Source: Lepus europaeus (Eukaryota; Chordata; Mammalia; Lagomorpha; Leporidae). Taken from it: a stretch of 64,000 bases of DNA. Position numbers and translations under genes: made by a program. Below the pieces are notes generated by a model. That model did no database searches. It worked only from the letters and a program-made list of their open reading frames with translations, and was not told where the DNA came from. Each line of letters starts with the position of its first letter. Positions within the stretch are counted from its first letter, which is position 1. The stretch is from the NCBI RefSeq assembly GCF_033115175.1, contig NC_084828.1:96659388-96723387 (forward strand). The letters are read 5' to 3'. This document shows positions 42,178-53,469 of the stretch, in pieces.

Positions 42178-43940
42178 GCAAATTTTGAATTGCTTTAACT
42201 CATGAGTGTTTCCGTGTTCATTCTGGTAAACTCCCCATGCTGATTCTTTGTTTTAAACTGAATCACAGGTACAATTTCCTTTTTGCCAAATGTCAGAACA
42301 GGTACACATTTTAAAATGTAATGCTTTTTAAATAGTAAAATGTGTAAAATTAGAAGTGCCCACATATAAAAATACTTGAGATCAAGGTTAGTGACTATCA
42401 TCCGCATATCTCTGTAAATTCAATTGTGTTTCTTACGATCCCTGTCTTCTTACCAACAGAGGCAATAAAAGCTGCAGTGAAATTGCCATGACTAGATCTT
42501 TTCACATATTATTTCAGTGTACAGTTTTTTAAAGACTACAATTACCTGAAAGCTTTCTTAGGGAGAATAATTATTCACACATTGTAATGGCAAGTTTTGG
42601 GAAGAAAAGACATGCCAAGTCTTGTTTACTACATTGAAAATGTTTACAACTATGCTTGCGCTGCTTTATTTAATTAACAGTACTGTGGTCATGTAATATA
42701 GCATTGTAAGTTTGTGTCCTTCATTTGACTTAAAGAATTTTGATGAGAGAAATTAAATTTACTCAACAGAATAGTATGGGAAGTCTTTTACATAATACCC
42801 TTACTGGAGAGCTCTAACTTAAGCAAGTATGCTAATTTTCCCCCCTCAGAAAGATGCAAGTGAATGAAGTGTGTATTTATTTATTTATTTTTTTTCCTGA
42901 TAATCAGTCAAGAAGTTGGGGTAGTTGTAGTTAGTTTAATGTGCACTTTGCTTAGTCTTTAAACATGTTACTTAATACTAAGACCACATATTGTAAACCT
43001 GTAATTTTTACATGTAAATGACAGAAGAAAGTTAAACCTGGTGAAAAGTTGGAATAGTTTAAGGAAAGTGGTGCTGGGGAAATTTATTATGGTTCCCAAA
43101 ACATGCCTTTGTAAAACTGAATCAACTTTTAGCAAGAATTAATTTATATAGTTCTGATTGTTAAATTGTGTATATTCAATAGAAAATACTTATCTGGCAC
43201 CTCAGCAGTTTTCTTTAAATGTTACCTTATGCTTTTAACAATATGATTTATATTTAATACTTAGATGTTTTAATAAGATTTTGTCAAATTTGATAATGTA
43301 ATGATACGATGTTTTTAAATGTGAACTATTTAACATATATCTTAATAACCAAGGACACAAACCTGACTTGTGATTTCTACCTAATGTGATGATTAAGGTT
43401 CAAATGATGACTCATCATTTAACTGATTATAAACCTGAGTATATTTCCAGATTCCTCATTGCCTCCATTTTTACAATCATAGCACTGATTTCTGTTTTAT
43501 TTCATAGTAATATGAAGTTACATATCAAGACACCTTTACCTTTGATTTCGGAGGGGAAGAGGTTTATGTCTTGTAGTTAAAGAGAAATTGAAAAATTCCT
43601 AGTAGTACAAATTCCTTTCCCAGGTTCCGAATACCATGTGTTGCCATTTGGGTGGAATATTTGCTTTATCTGCACCTGGTTCTGGAGGCAGAGTGTGCTG
43701 TGTGTTTTGGTGTTGGCAGAGCGATCTTGCTCTCACCCTGTTTACTACTTAGAGGGTTTGTGGCATTTCCTACTGGCGAGCTCGTGCACTTGACAGCTTT
43801 CTGCTAGAGTCAGCGTTTTCAATTCATGTGACTTCTGACTTCTCTTTGATTTATTTATTTTTTTAATCTGCCAAAACTAGGAAGTTAGGTTAAAAAATGT
43901 GCAGCCTTTGTAATAAATGGAATTCCTAAATCACATACTT

Positions 43941-44825
43941 AAGACTTAAAGGGGATCATTTTGTAGTTACCTTTAAGTTGAGAGTTTACAAGAATCTCCT
44001 ACATTGTTTTGTTATGGTTGTTGAACTCACTGTGTTCAGTTTCATGTGTTGTAGTTGTGCAATGCAGAAAGCTTACTTCACTTGAAATTTAGAGCAGTTG
44101 TTGTCCTTGGTGAGGCTGGGCCACAGCACACACATGGTGTATCTCTTCCACTGTGTCTATGTCTTTCTACTTTTATCTGTTGTACATCACTAGTATTGCA
44201 TGTGAGATTAGTTGGGGGCAAAGCACTCAGTTAAGAAAAAAAAAATTTTAAAGGCTGGCTTAAAGAGAAATGTTGCCTTTTTTGCAAATCTGACTGTGGA
44301 ATGGAAAGAAATGGAGTCGGACTGAAAATTAGGCCAGATCAAGAGCACAAAGAGTAGCGCTGCGTTGAAAAGAAGGAATCTTTAAAAAGAAATTTATGTC
44401 AGGGTACGAAATAGTCTGAGAAAACCTTGTATGTAATGAAAAAGTTGTACAGTACTATACTTGATCTTAGCAGAAAGGCCAAGAAGCTATAAAACTTGTA
44501 CAATACTAAGCCAGAGGGTTTTTAAAAAGGAATAGTACAGGGCAGGACAAAATGCCTAAGACTGCTAATGAAAGCAGTAGGCAATGATTGTGTTATATTA
44601 TTACATGGTTTCTAGCTGAAAGAGCACTTTGAATAGTAAGATTTAGAGATGAGTGTCCGTGGAATCCTTTAAATATAGCATGTTTAGTTTTCAAGCAAAT
44701 GCTAATATTCTCTATGCTAATATTAGATTAAAATTCATTGTATTCCGACTACACAAAATGAGTAGGCTGTCAGCCAGAGCTTTAAAATAGTTGGCCTAAG
44801 ACTTTGTTGTAGTGTTGTTTTTCTT
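43941..44825. other. Downstream flank of DCUN1D1
   Basis: Apart from the U2 fragment, no element recognised. It could still be transcribed if a more distal poly(A) site is used. Confidence 0.45.
44450..44490 (-). pseudogene. Truncated U2 snRNA pseudogene (5' ~40 nt)
   Basis: The minus strand reads as the first ~40 nt of U2 snRNA: the start ATCGCTTCTCGGCCTTTTGG, then CTAAGATCAAGTGTAGTA, with a few substitutions. The rest of U2, including its Sm site, is absent. Near-identical flanks 'aaagttgtacagtac' (44441) and 'aaacttgtacaatac' (44492) look like a target-site duplication, so this is probably an L1-mediated aborted or template-switched insertion. Confidence 0.7.
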
Positions 44826-45111
44826 TTAAAAGATTTATTTATTTATTTGAAAGAGGAGAGACAAGAGAGATCTTCCATCTGCTGGTTCACTCCCCAAATG
44901 GTCGCCACAGCTGGGGCAGGGCCAGACTGAAGCCAGGAGTTTACTCTGGGTCTCCCATGTAGATGCAGGGGCCCTAGAACTCGGGCCATCCTCTGCTGCT
45001 TTCCCAGGCACACTAGCAGGGAGCTGGATCGGAGATGGAGCAGCCGGGACTCAAACAGGCATATATATGGGATACCAGCACTGCAGACAGCAGTTCAACC
45101 TGCTGGCCCCT
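44826..45111 (-). repeat. C-SINE
   Basis: 'agatttatttatttatttga' to 'caacctgctggcccct'. Confidence 0.9.
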
Positions 45112-45125
45112 GCAATGGTAGTTTT

Positions 45126-45487
45126 GTTTGTTTGTTTGTTTGTTTCTTTTCTTTTTTTTTTTCTTTTTTTTTTTTTTTTGACAGGCAGAATGGACAGTGA
45201 GAGAGAGAGAGACAGAGAGAAAGGTCTTCCTTTTGCCGTTGGTTCACCCTCCAATGGCCGGCACACCGTGCTGTTCCGATGGCAGGAGCCAGGTGCTTCT
45301 CCTGGTCTCCCATGGGGTGCAGGACCCAAGGACCTGGGCCATCCTCCACTGCACTCCCTGGCCACAGCAGAGAGCTGGCCTGGAAGAGGGGCAACCGGGA
45401 CAGGATCGGTGCCCTGACCAGGACTAGAACCCGGTATGCCGGCGCTGCAAGGCGGAGGATTAGCCTAGTGAGCTGCGGCACCGGCCA
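45126..45487 (-). repeat. C-SINE, young type
   Basis: 'caatggtagtttt' at 45113 and 45488. The left tail side carries (GTTT)n at 45121-45148. Inserted just beside the preceding copy. Confidence 0.93.
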
Positions 45488-45499
45488 CAATGGTAGTTT

Positions 45500-46420
45500 T
45501 TAAAGACAGCTTTACTCAAATGTAATTTGTGCACCATAAAACTCGCACATTGTAAGTATCCAATTCAGTAGTTTCAGTAAATGTACTGCGATCATCGCAG
45601 TCCTGTTTTCAGATATTTCCGTCAAGAAGCCCTCTCGTGTTGTTAGTTGTTATCTTACCCTGAGCCAGCCAGCCCTATGTAGCTGCTTCTTGGTAGACCT
45701 TCCCTTTCTGGGGCTGACTGCCAGCACAGTGGTTAAGACCCGACTTGGGATGCCTGAATCCTGTATCAGAGTGCCGGCTTCGGGTTCCCATTCTGCCTCC
45801 TGCCCCTGGGAGAGAGCCGTGGTGACTTAAGTAGTTGGGTCCCTCTACCCGTGTGAGAGACCCAGACTGAGTTCCCGGCTCCCAGCTTTTGCTTGACTCC
45901 ACCCCACTGGTGGGGGCATTTAGGGTGTAGACCAGTGGGTGGGAGTTCAGGCTTTCACCTTTCCAATAAGTAAAATAAATTTTTAAAAATGTCCTGTTCT
46001 AAGAATGTCAGATGAGCAGTCACAGAATTTGTAGACTTTTGCATCCACCACATTAGTACAGAGGTTTTGAGGTTCATCCCTGTCGTCGCGTGGATGTACT
46101 TAGCTCCTTTATTTGCAAGGTGGTTGAGAGATTCACTGCACTTCGTTTGTCCTTTAACCAGGTGGTGGACACTTTGCTTATGTGCGTTCTTACTGTGAAT
46201 AGTGGTGCCATGGACATTCACAGATGTCTGGACACATTCTGACCGTCTTCCATAGATTCTCAGTCATGGAATGGTGGGTTTACAGTCAAACTATTAAACT
46301 TAAAAAAAAAAAAAAAGACATCTTTTGCAAGGTGGCTATACTGTTTAGAAATTTCTACCACAAGGCATGAGGTTGCAGTTTCTATTGCTCCTAGCCAATG
46401 CTCTTAGCCATGCTGGGGTG
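45500..46420 (-). mobile_element. Antisense old LINE-1 fragment
   Basis: Text such as 'aatttgtgcaccataaaact' at 45523 and 'gtggtgccatggacattcacag' broken at 46202, plus 'ggtggctatactgttt' at 46331, follows the antisense L1M consensus. A C-SINE at 45710 interrupts it. Confidence 0.6.
45710..45988 (+). repeat. C-SINE (old subfamily)
   Basis: 'tggggctgactgccagcaca' to 'aagtaaaataaatttttaaa'. Confidence 0.8.
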
Positions 46421-46939
46421 CAGCAGTGTACCTGTAGGGTGGACCAGTTATACCTCTGTATGCTAACTCGTGTGTGTTGTGTGTGCAGTTTGGACGGTTG
46501 TCAGGTGGAGGTTGTAGTAAGAAGGTCGGTAGGATGAGGACAGACACCTACTTTCTGTCACCAGTGCTGGTAGTTACTGCGCTTCCAGTGAGGGTTCCAG
46601 TCCCTCAGCGATCTGTTGAGATGCATTGTGTAGGTGTAGAGTGGTGCTGGTGGCTGATGGCTCTGTTACTGTGAGCGCTAGGGTTGATAATGTTACACAA
46701 TTAGCCTATAACAAATGGGTGTGTGTGTGTATAATGAAAGCTTTGCACAAATTACTGTGCACAGTCACTGTCATCAGCTTTCCCAGAACTTTTGACATAA
46801 ATTTGGCAGTTAATAATTTCTTTAATTTGTAAAAGTTGGTAACAGTTGTTGTAGCAACTTGTGATCCAGAGTGAGTGCTTTTTTATTTTTAATGGAAACT
46901 TCGGACATACACAAAAGGAGAGGGGTGAACTCATTTCGT

Positions 46940-47285
46940 TTCCGTGCCAGTCTTTGGTTGTTGCTATAACAAAATACCTGAGGCTCAGTAAAGAAAAGAG
47001 GTGCACTTAGCTCAGTTCTAGAAGTTCAAGTCCTGGTTCCTGCAGCAGCTCAGCTCTGGGGAAAGCTCTGCTGATGGCATCACGAGGGTGGGAGCTCCCG
47101 TGGGAATGAGAAATCAAATCGCCAGATGAGAAGCCAGAGAGCAAGTCAAGGGTTGGGCTCCTTGGGGCCCCACCTCTTAAAGGTCCCACCTCTGAACATT
47201 GCCACACTGAGGGCCCAGCCTCCACCTCATGAACCTTGGGAGGACAGACCACAGCAGTGGCCAATCTTGACTTAGCCTGTTTGCT
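46940..47285 (-). mobile_element. Probable MaLR/ERVL-type LTR relic
   Basis: 'ttgctataacaaaatacctgaggctcagtaaagaaaagagg' (read in pieces at 46960-47005) and the later 'cacctcttaaagg' and 'cacctctgaacattgcc' pieces follow antisense MST/MLT-type LTR text. Heavily diverged; only a non-coding relic is seen. Confidence 0.45.
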
Positions 47286-47313
47286 GCCTGTCTTTTAAGC
47301 CTTGATACATCTT

Positions 47314-47605
47314 TTTAAAAATGATTTGTTTATTTGAGTTACAGAGAGGCAGAGAGAGAGGTCTTCCATCCGCTGGTTTACTCCCCAATGGTTGCAACAG
47401 CCAGAGCGAGGCAGATCTGAAGCTAGGAGCTTCTTCCGGGTCTCCCATGTGGGTGCAGGGGCCTAAGGAGTTGGGCCATCTTCCACTGCTTTCCCAGGCT
47501 ATAGCAGAGAGCTGGATTGGAAGAGGAGCAACCAGGACTTGAACCGGTGCCCATATGGGATGCCAGCACTGCAGGCGGCGGCTTCACCTGCTACAGGTGA
47601 ATACA
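47314..47605 (-). repeat. C-SINE
   Basis: 'ccttgatacatctt' at 47300 and 47606. The head end is replaced by 'acaggtgaataca'. Confidence 0.9.
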
Positions 47606-47889
47606 CCTTGATACATCTTGAAATGAGTCCTAGATGGCAAGTTCCTCAGTTTGTAAGTATTTCATATGTATATCTGAATGATTAAGAACTTGAATATAAC
47701 CACAACTTTATCACTATACCTAACTGCTAATGTGTTCCGCTCCCCCCGTGCCCCAGTTTATGTGAGGATTCACAGTCCGTAGACTGCACAAAACCTTATC
47801 TGAACCTATGGAGCCCCTCGTCTCTCCCTCCTTGGCTTGAAATTCATTTAAAAAAATTGCTTTAACAATTTTAATTCCTATGCAGTTTC

Positions 47890-48305
47890 ATTGTATTATT
47901 GTAAAAATTGTACATGGATATTCATAGCATTATTCATAATAGCTTAAAAAAAAAAAAGATGGAAAGACCCCAAATGTCCACCGACGGCTGGGTGAACAAG
48001 GTGTATAGCCACACCAGGCACTTTCTGGCCATGAGAAATGAAGCACCGATGTGCCACAACACGGATGGACTTGAAGCGTGCTCAGCTACGGAAGCCAACC
48101 CCAGCACGTCCACAGGCATCCAGGACGGGCAGGTCTAGGGAGAGCTGAGTGGTGGGCAGAGGCTGAGCCGGGAGCCGGGGAGTGAGGGGCGACTGCTACT
48201 GGTTGAGGAGAGAGGATTCTGGGGCCGCTGAAAGTGCTGGAGCTACATAGTGGTAGTGATTGCACAACCACGGGATTTTATGCTTTAAAACTATCTTACA
48301 ACATA
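47890..48305 (+). mobile_element. Old LINE-1 3' fragment, sense
   Basis: Contains the L1M 3' text 'ccaaatgtccaccgacggc' (47970), 'atgtgccacaacacggatgg' (48049), a G-rich stretch around 48150-48200 and 'tagtggtagtgattgcaca' (48247). Diverged, no frame. Confidence 0.7.
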
Positions 48306-48359
48306 GAAATTATATATAGTTATTTTTAAAAATCCAGGCAGACATTCTACAAACATGTA

Positions 48360-48545
48360 CTTGCATTGAGGGTGTCAGGAAAAAGTATACCGTTGTGTGC
48401 GCATACTGACGTTTCAGTCAGCGGTGCCCCGGGGATTCGGCGCTCGTCTCAGTACTGTGTGGCCTGGTGACCTCGCAGCTGTTTACCCTCTGATGGCAAA
48501 ATCACATTTCTTGGGACAGCCTTGTCGTTAAGTGACACGTGACCA
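48360..48545. mobile_element. Possible old DNA transposon fragment
   Basis: On the minus strand, 'cacgtgtcacttaacgacaa' followed by 'aagaaatgtgattttgcc' resembles a widespread mammalian DNA-transposon end. On the other flank, 'ccgttgtgtgcgcatactga' resembles its partner. Family not assigned. Confidence 0.35.
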
Positions 48546-49137
48546 TATTTCTCCAGTTCACAAGAATTCTGATTACCCATAGAATTGTCGCTACACTCGT
48601 ATTTCATGCACACAGCTCCAAGTTTCCCTTCTTTAAAGCACTCCACTTTATAAATAGGAAACTCTTCACCCAGCACCCTTTGGTGAATGAACTTGGAAGT
48701 CCAGTCCACAGAATTGAAGGTTCAAGTGTACTTACGTAGCTGGAAGGAAGGGGGTGGGGGTAATAGGTTTTCAGTGGTTTTTGAAGGAATAGTGGGACCC
48801 TGCAGGCTATATGCGCGCTGTGATTTCTCACTAGCAGCAGGCAGTGTGCACAGCTGCTGTGCACAGCTCGGCCAGAGTGTGCCCTGCTCACTGTCAGCTG
48901 GACACAGATACTGCAGGGTTCTCTCTGGTGTACCTCGCCTAAGTAGCAAGGGAGAGATGGTTGCTCGTTGCTTTATACTTATCTGGGGAAGAAGATAACG
49001 GCAAGAAGTACTAGCACCCTCCCTAGTCACTGAAGGAATCTGGGAAGTTTGTACTTGGACAGAATGGAGTTGTTATCTTTGATTTTAGATTTGAATACTC
49101 CCTGTTGTCTCCTCTTAACTTTAATAGCACTATGAGA
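48546..49137. other. Intergenic, unassigned, with a 21-bp palindrome
   Basis: A minus-strand open frame over 48449-48709 has no recognisable product and includes transposon-like text. The palindrome is at 48845-48865. Confidence 0.4.
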
Positions 49138-49417
49138 TTTTTTTGAAGATTTTTATTTCTGTAAAAAGCAGAGGGAGAAGGTGAGACAGAGAAAGATCTT
49201 GTATCTGCTGATTCACTCCCCGTGGCTGCAGTCTCTGGGTCTGGATTGGGCAAAAGCCAGGAGCCTGGAACTCCGTCCTGCTCTCCCACTTAGGTGGCCG
49301 GGGCCCCAGCACTTGAGCCATTTTCCGCTGCCTTCCCAGAGGCCTGGTCGGAAGCAGGGCAGCTCGTGGTGTGTTGGCATTGCAGTGACGGCTTAACCCG
49401 CTGCACTAGGACTTCGC
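49138..49417 (-). repeat. C-SINE (old)
   Basis: 'gtctgggtctggattggg'-type body near 49230 and 'acggcttaacccgctgcact'. Confidence 0.75.
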
Positions 49418-50457
49418 CAGGGAGTTTGCATCCTTTCAGCCGGCTCCATTCTAGCTGGGCTAAAACTCGAATTTCTTTTTCCCTTGGGTCTAGGTAGCTG
49501 CATTAGATTCCCAGCACGAGTTCCTTGTCAGCTAGCTCACTTGATGAACTGGAGATTTTTCTAGGGGAAAGTGGCCCTTGCTATTTTTAACGGTAAAAAG
49601 ACAAAATATCAACAAATTGAGTTCAGTGATCGAAGTGGCTTTTGATTTGCGAGTCCCGAATTGAGTAGCTCTCATCTAAAAACCGTGCTGGGCTTGGCAG
49701 GACGGTTGGTTTTTATGAGGTTGCTTGAGGAGGGTCAAAGAAGGAAGCAGCGTAATTTAAAAAGCAGATGTGACTTCAGGTCGTCTGGGGTTACTTGAAA
49801 CGATTGGAGCAGAGGCAACTTCTTTTAGCCAAAGTTAGCAGGTTTGCGACTGGGCTGTTTTATCTCTCCCGATTTCTCAGATTGTCAGATGAACGATTCA
49901 GTGTCAGTGTGATGACCTGGAACTTTGGTGCGAGTGTCTCTGATAGAGGGAAGAAGCTACTATAACCTCGAGTACTCCACCCCACCCCGCACCCCGCTTA
50001 GTGCTGTGGCTGAGGTGACCCAAAGCTGCTGTTTCTGCAAAACTGCCCAGAACCGGCGCTGGCTGAAAATACCCAACACAGCTGTTCGGTGTGTCAGTGC
50101 AGTGACCAAAGCAGATTAAAATAGCGTAATACAATTACTGCGGCTGACACTCGACGCCTGTCATGCCCCTGATGCTATGACACTTCCACAGAAGGCAAGC
50201 AAGTGGGTGGTACTGAAACCCTGCCTCAAACAGTGCTCTGGATCTTACAAAGGAATAACTGGAAACCATGCTGAATGCAGCTCATTCAAGAGTGGGTACA
50301 CTCCCTATGATGTAACTTGCTTGTGTCTCATCCTTGAATTCCCTCCTCTGTTGGAGACAAGAACTTGGGCTGAGAAACTGCAATTCCATTTTGATTGGAC
50401 CTGTTGTGGTCTAGAACAGGAGCTCACTTAAAATGGTTTGCTCTAATTATTGTTAAT
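49418..50457. other. Intergenic, 1-kb repeat-free block
   Basis: Unique-looking, higher G+C than its surroundings, no recognised element. An 84-codon frame at 50177-50431 (+) has no recognisable domain. Confidence 0.45.
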
Positions 50458-50741
50458 TATTGACAAGCAGAGTTAGACAGTGAGCGAGAGAGACAGAGAG
50501 AAAGGTCTTCCTTCTGTTGGTTCACCCCTCAACGGCCGGTGCACTGCGCTGATCCGAAGCCAAGAGCCAGGTGCTTCTCCTGGTCTCCCATGCGGGTGCA
50601 GGGCCCAAGCACTTGGGCCATCCTCCACTGCACTCCCGGGCCACAGCAGAGAGCTGGCCTGGAAGAGGGGCAACCGGGACTAGAACCCGGGGTGCCGGCA
50701 CTGCAGGCAGAGGATTAGCCAAGTGAGCCACGGCTCTGGCC
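50458..50741 (-). repeat. C-SINE, young-type body
   Basis: 'gacaagcagagttagacagt' to 'gccacggctctggc'. About 40 bp around the 'gatccgg' segment is missing. Confidence 0.9.
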
Positions 50742-50746
50742 ACTCA

Positions 50747-51012
50747 TTTTTAAGCTTTATTTATTTAAAAGACAGATCTTCCATCTGCTGGTTCTCTTCC
50801 CAAGTGGCTGCAACAGCCTGCACTGGACCAGACTGAAGCTGGAGGCCAGGTCTCAGATGGGTGGCGGGGCCCAAGCACTTGGGCCATCTTCTGCTGCTTT
50901 TCCAAGCACGTTAACAGGGAGCTGGATTGGAAGTGGAGCAGCCAGGTGTTAAACCAGCACTCCTGTATGGGATGCTAGCATCGTAAGTGGTGGCTTAACC
51001 CACTGGCCCCTG
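50747..51012 (-). repeat. C-SINE
   Basis: 'aagctttatttatttaaaag' to 'taacccactggcccct'. Lacks the GA-rich stretch. Confidence 0.85.
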
Positions 51013-52024
51013 TAAGTTTCATTGAACATAACAAAACGAGGTATGTTATATTCTTGAAGGGAAGGATAGATTTGATATTTGTTCCTGAAAAGATTTTACA
51101 TTTTTGTCTAGAGGGAGTGGGACTCAGGAAGTGATTAAAATGTTTGACAATGATTTATGCATCATACCAGATCCTGTCAGAGAACCTGTGGGCTATTGTT
51201 TGCAGGTGGCCTCACAGTGAGAGTTCACCGTGGGCTTGTGTGATTGAATTGCTTTGTAATGTGGCTTCCTCTTTAACCGGGCTGAGGCGTCCACTCATTG
51301 TCCTGAAGATGCCAGCGCCAGAACATCATTCTGCCAGCGCCAGGACGTAGCTTTGAGGGCAAGTCAGGGTTCAGCTGGAGAAATACAAGTTTTCAGTCCA
51401 AATAATGAGCTTAGCTGCTTGAGCCCCAAGATGCAGAATCTTCTCCGATGATGTTTTGTTCTTTCTGGCAGAGCACAGCCTAATATTTCTCTATCGGCCA
51501 CAGCATAGTCAAGGGCTGAGCGATTCGGCCTGAGAGCTCCATTTCCGTGAGCTTTCGGATTCTATTCCATTTGAAGAAGCCAGCCTTAAGATGACACCCA
51601 GCCAAAGTTGGGTCCCTTCAGAAAATGTGGCGCTGTGGCTAGAACAGCTGGATCCCACGCCTCGTGCACGTCACATGCAGAATCTTTTGTTTCTATTATC
51701 TGCCACCCTTTCTCCTGCCTTCTGACCGGGAGTAGGACTGACGATGTCTGAGAGGTAAGTTTATTAGAAGTATTTTGAGGTAGCAGAGGCCCCATCTGCC
51801 TGCTTCGGTTCTGTTAGTTAAATACTCATTCTTAGTATTTGGAGATCCATGGAAATGTTAATTCAAGGGCTGCCTTAGAATACAATTTATCTTTTTATTA
51901 TTGGGTTAAGGGAAACTTTTAAAAGTATTCTGGATCAAGTCCTTTATTATAGGTAGATATTTGTTGTATTTACTTTCTCCCAGTCTGTGACTTGTTCTTG
52001 TTTGTTTGTGTGTTTTTATGCTTG
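51013..52024. other. Intergenic, 1-kb repeat-free block
   Basis: No element recognised. 'tgccagcgcca' occurs twice within 25 bp at 51309-51343. Confidence 0.45.
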
Positions 52025-52338
52025 GGTCAGGGCTTGTGGCACAGTAGGTTAAGCCACCACTTGGGACACCCGCTTCTACAATCAGAGTGCCAATTCTGCT
52101 CTGCCTCAAATCTTGCTTCCTGCTAATGTGCACTGTGGCAGGCATCAGGTAATGGCTCAAGTACTTGGGTCCCTGTCACCCAGGTGGGAGACCCAGATGG
52201 AGTTTTGGGCTCCTGACTTTGTGCTGGCCCAGCCCTGACTGTTGTGGGCATTTGGGAGTGAACCAGGAGATGAAAGAGTCTCCTTTTTCTCTCTTTCTCT
52301 CTCTGCCTTCCAAATAAGATGAAAATAAAAAAAATTTT
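52025..52338 (+). repeat. C-SINE (old subfamily)
   Basis: 'gtcagggcttgtggcacagt' to 'ccaaataagatgaaaat'. Confidence 0.82.
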
Positions 52339-52384
52339 TTAAAGATTATGCCTTTACTATTGTATCTAAGAATGCAATAGAGGT

Positions 52385-52716
52385 GGGGGCCAGCACTGTA
52401 GTATAGCTGGTTAAAGCCCTGGCCTGAAGTGCTGGCATCCCGTATGGGCACCAGTTTGAGTCCTGGCTGCTCCACTTCCAATCCAGCTCTCTGCTATGGC
52501 CTGGGAAAGCATAGAGGATGGTCCAAGTCCTTGAGCCCCTGAACCCACGTGGGAGACCTGGAAGAAGCTCCTGGCTCCTGACTTCGGATTGGCACAGCTT
52601 CGATGTTGCAGCCAGTTGGAGAGTGAACCAGCGGATGGAAGACCTCTCTCTCTCTTTGCCTCTCCTCTCTCTGTGTAACTTTGACTTTCAAATAAATAAA
52701 TCTTTTTTAAAAAAAG
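52385..52716 (+). repeat. C-SINE
   Basis: 'gggggccagcactgtagtat' to 'caaataaataaatc'. Flanks 'aatagaggtg' and 'aatagatgtg' differ at one base. Confidence 0.9.
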
Positions 52717-53098
52717 AGTATAATAGATGTGATTAAAGACCTCTATTGCTTAATCATCCCAATTCACTACGTTTTCTTCAGTTTATTTTTTTCTATAGAT
52801 TTTATGGTTTTAGGTCATCAGCTTAGGTTTATGGTTTAATTTATACATATGATGTGTGAAGTAAAGGTCTAGGTTTTTTTTTTTTTTAACCAGTGAGTAT
52901 TCAGCTTTTCCAGCAACATTTGTTGAAGACTGTCCTTTCTCCATGTAATTATCTTGATGCTTTTGTTAAAAATTGATTGCTTATAGACATGTGGGTTTAC
53001 TGCTCTTCTCTCCTGTCCTGTGGTTGCCGTGTCGTCCCTTGACCACTGCAGCTTTATGTGTTGACATCTGTGCTTTAAGTTCATCAGTCTTGTGTTTC

Positions 53099-53117
53099 TG
53101 TGTGTGTGTGTGTGTGT
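53099..53117. repeat. (TG)n microsatellite
   Basis: About nine TG units within the antisense L1. Confidence 0.9.
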
Positions 53118-53214
53118 ATTCTAGGTCTTTGACATTTTTATGTAAGTATTAGGATTAACTTTTCTTAAAAGAAAATTTTTCCCAAAAAAAAATCCAGTTG
53201 GGATTTTGATGGAG

Positions 53215-53420
53215 AGTGTATTCAGTGTTTCTCAGCTGGGGGCAAGTTTGCCCCAAGGGACACTTGGCAACGTCTGGAGATGTGTTTGCTTATAATTGGA
53301 GTGGGGTGGTGCTACTGCATTTAGTGGGAGCAGGTATATTGCTAAACATCCTACAATGTACAGGTAACAGAGGCCATACAACAAAAACAACAGGTCCCAA
53401 ATCTCAATAATTCCAAGGTT
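53215..53420 (+). mobile_element. MER5A-like hAT-Charlie non-autonomous element
   Basis: It starts 'cagtgtttctcagctggggg' and contains 'cttggcaacgtctggaga' and 'catcctacaatgtacagg', the hallmarks of MER5A. It sits inside the antisense L1, so it was probably inserted after that L1. Confidence 0.75.
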
Positions 53421-53469
53421 TGGAAACCATACATTAGAGCTCTAGATTAATTTGGGAAAAAATCGCCCT

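Larger units (their letters stand above)
39774..43940 (+). other. DCUN1D1: DCUN1D1 3' UTR (end uncertain)
   Basis: AT-rich, free of SINEs and without a coding frame of note. AATAAA occurs at 39811-39816 (very proximal), 42464-42469 and 43912-43917. The latter two give 3' UTRs of roughly 2.7 and 4.2 kb. Two Pumilio-type UGUANAUA motifs lie at 39795-39802 and 41603-41610. Simple repeats lie at 41646-41675 (AT/GT) and 42159-42177 (AC). The proximal signal is probably weak or tissue-specific; which end is used cannot be told from sequence. Confidence 0.65.

Noticed and set aside
48449-48709. 86-codon minus-strand frame as a terminal exon of a neighbouring gene
   Set aside because: Its C-terminal half lies in transposon-like text and I recognise no protein; the neighbour expected by synteny (ATP11B) could not be identified in the window.
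50177-50431. 84-codon + frame MTLPQKASKWVV.. as a gene
   Set aside because: No recognisable domain, no splice or promoter context; kept only as part of an unassigned unique block.
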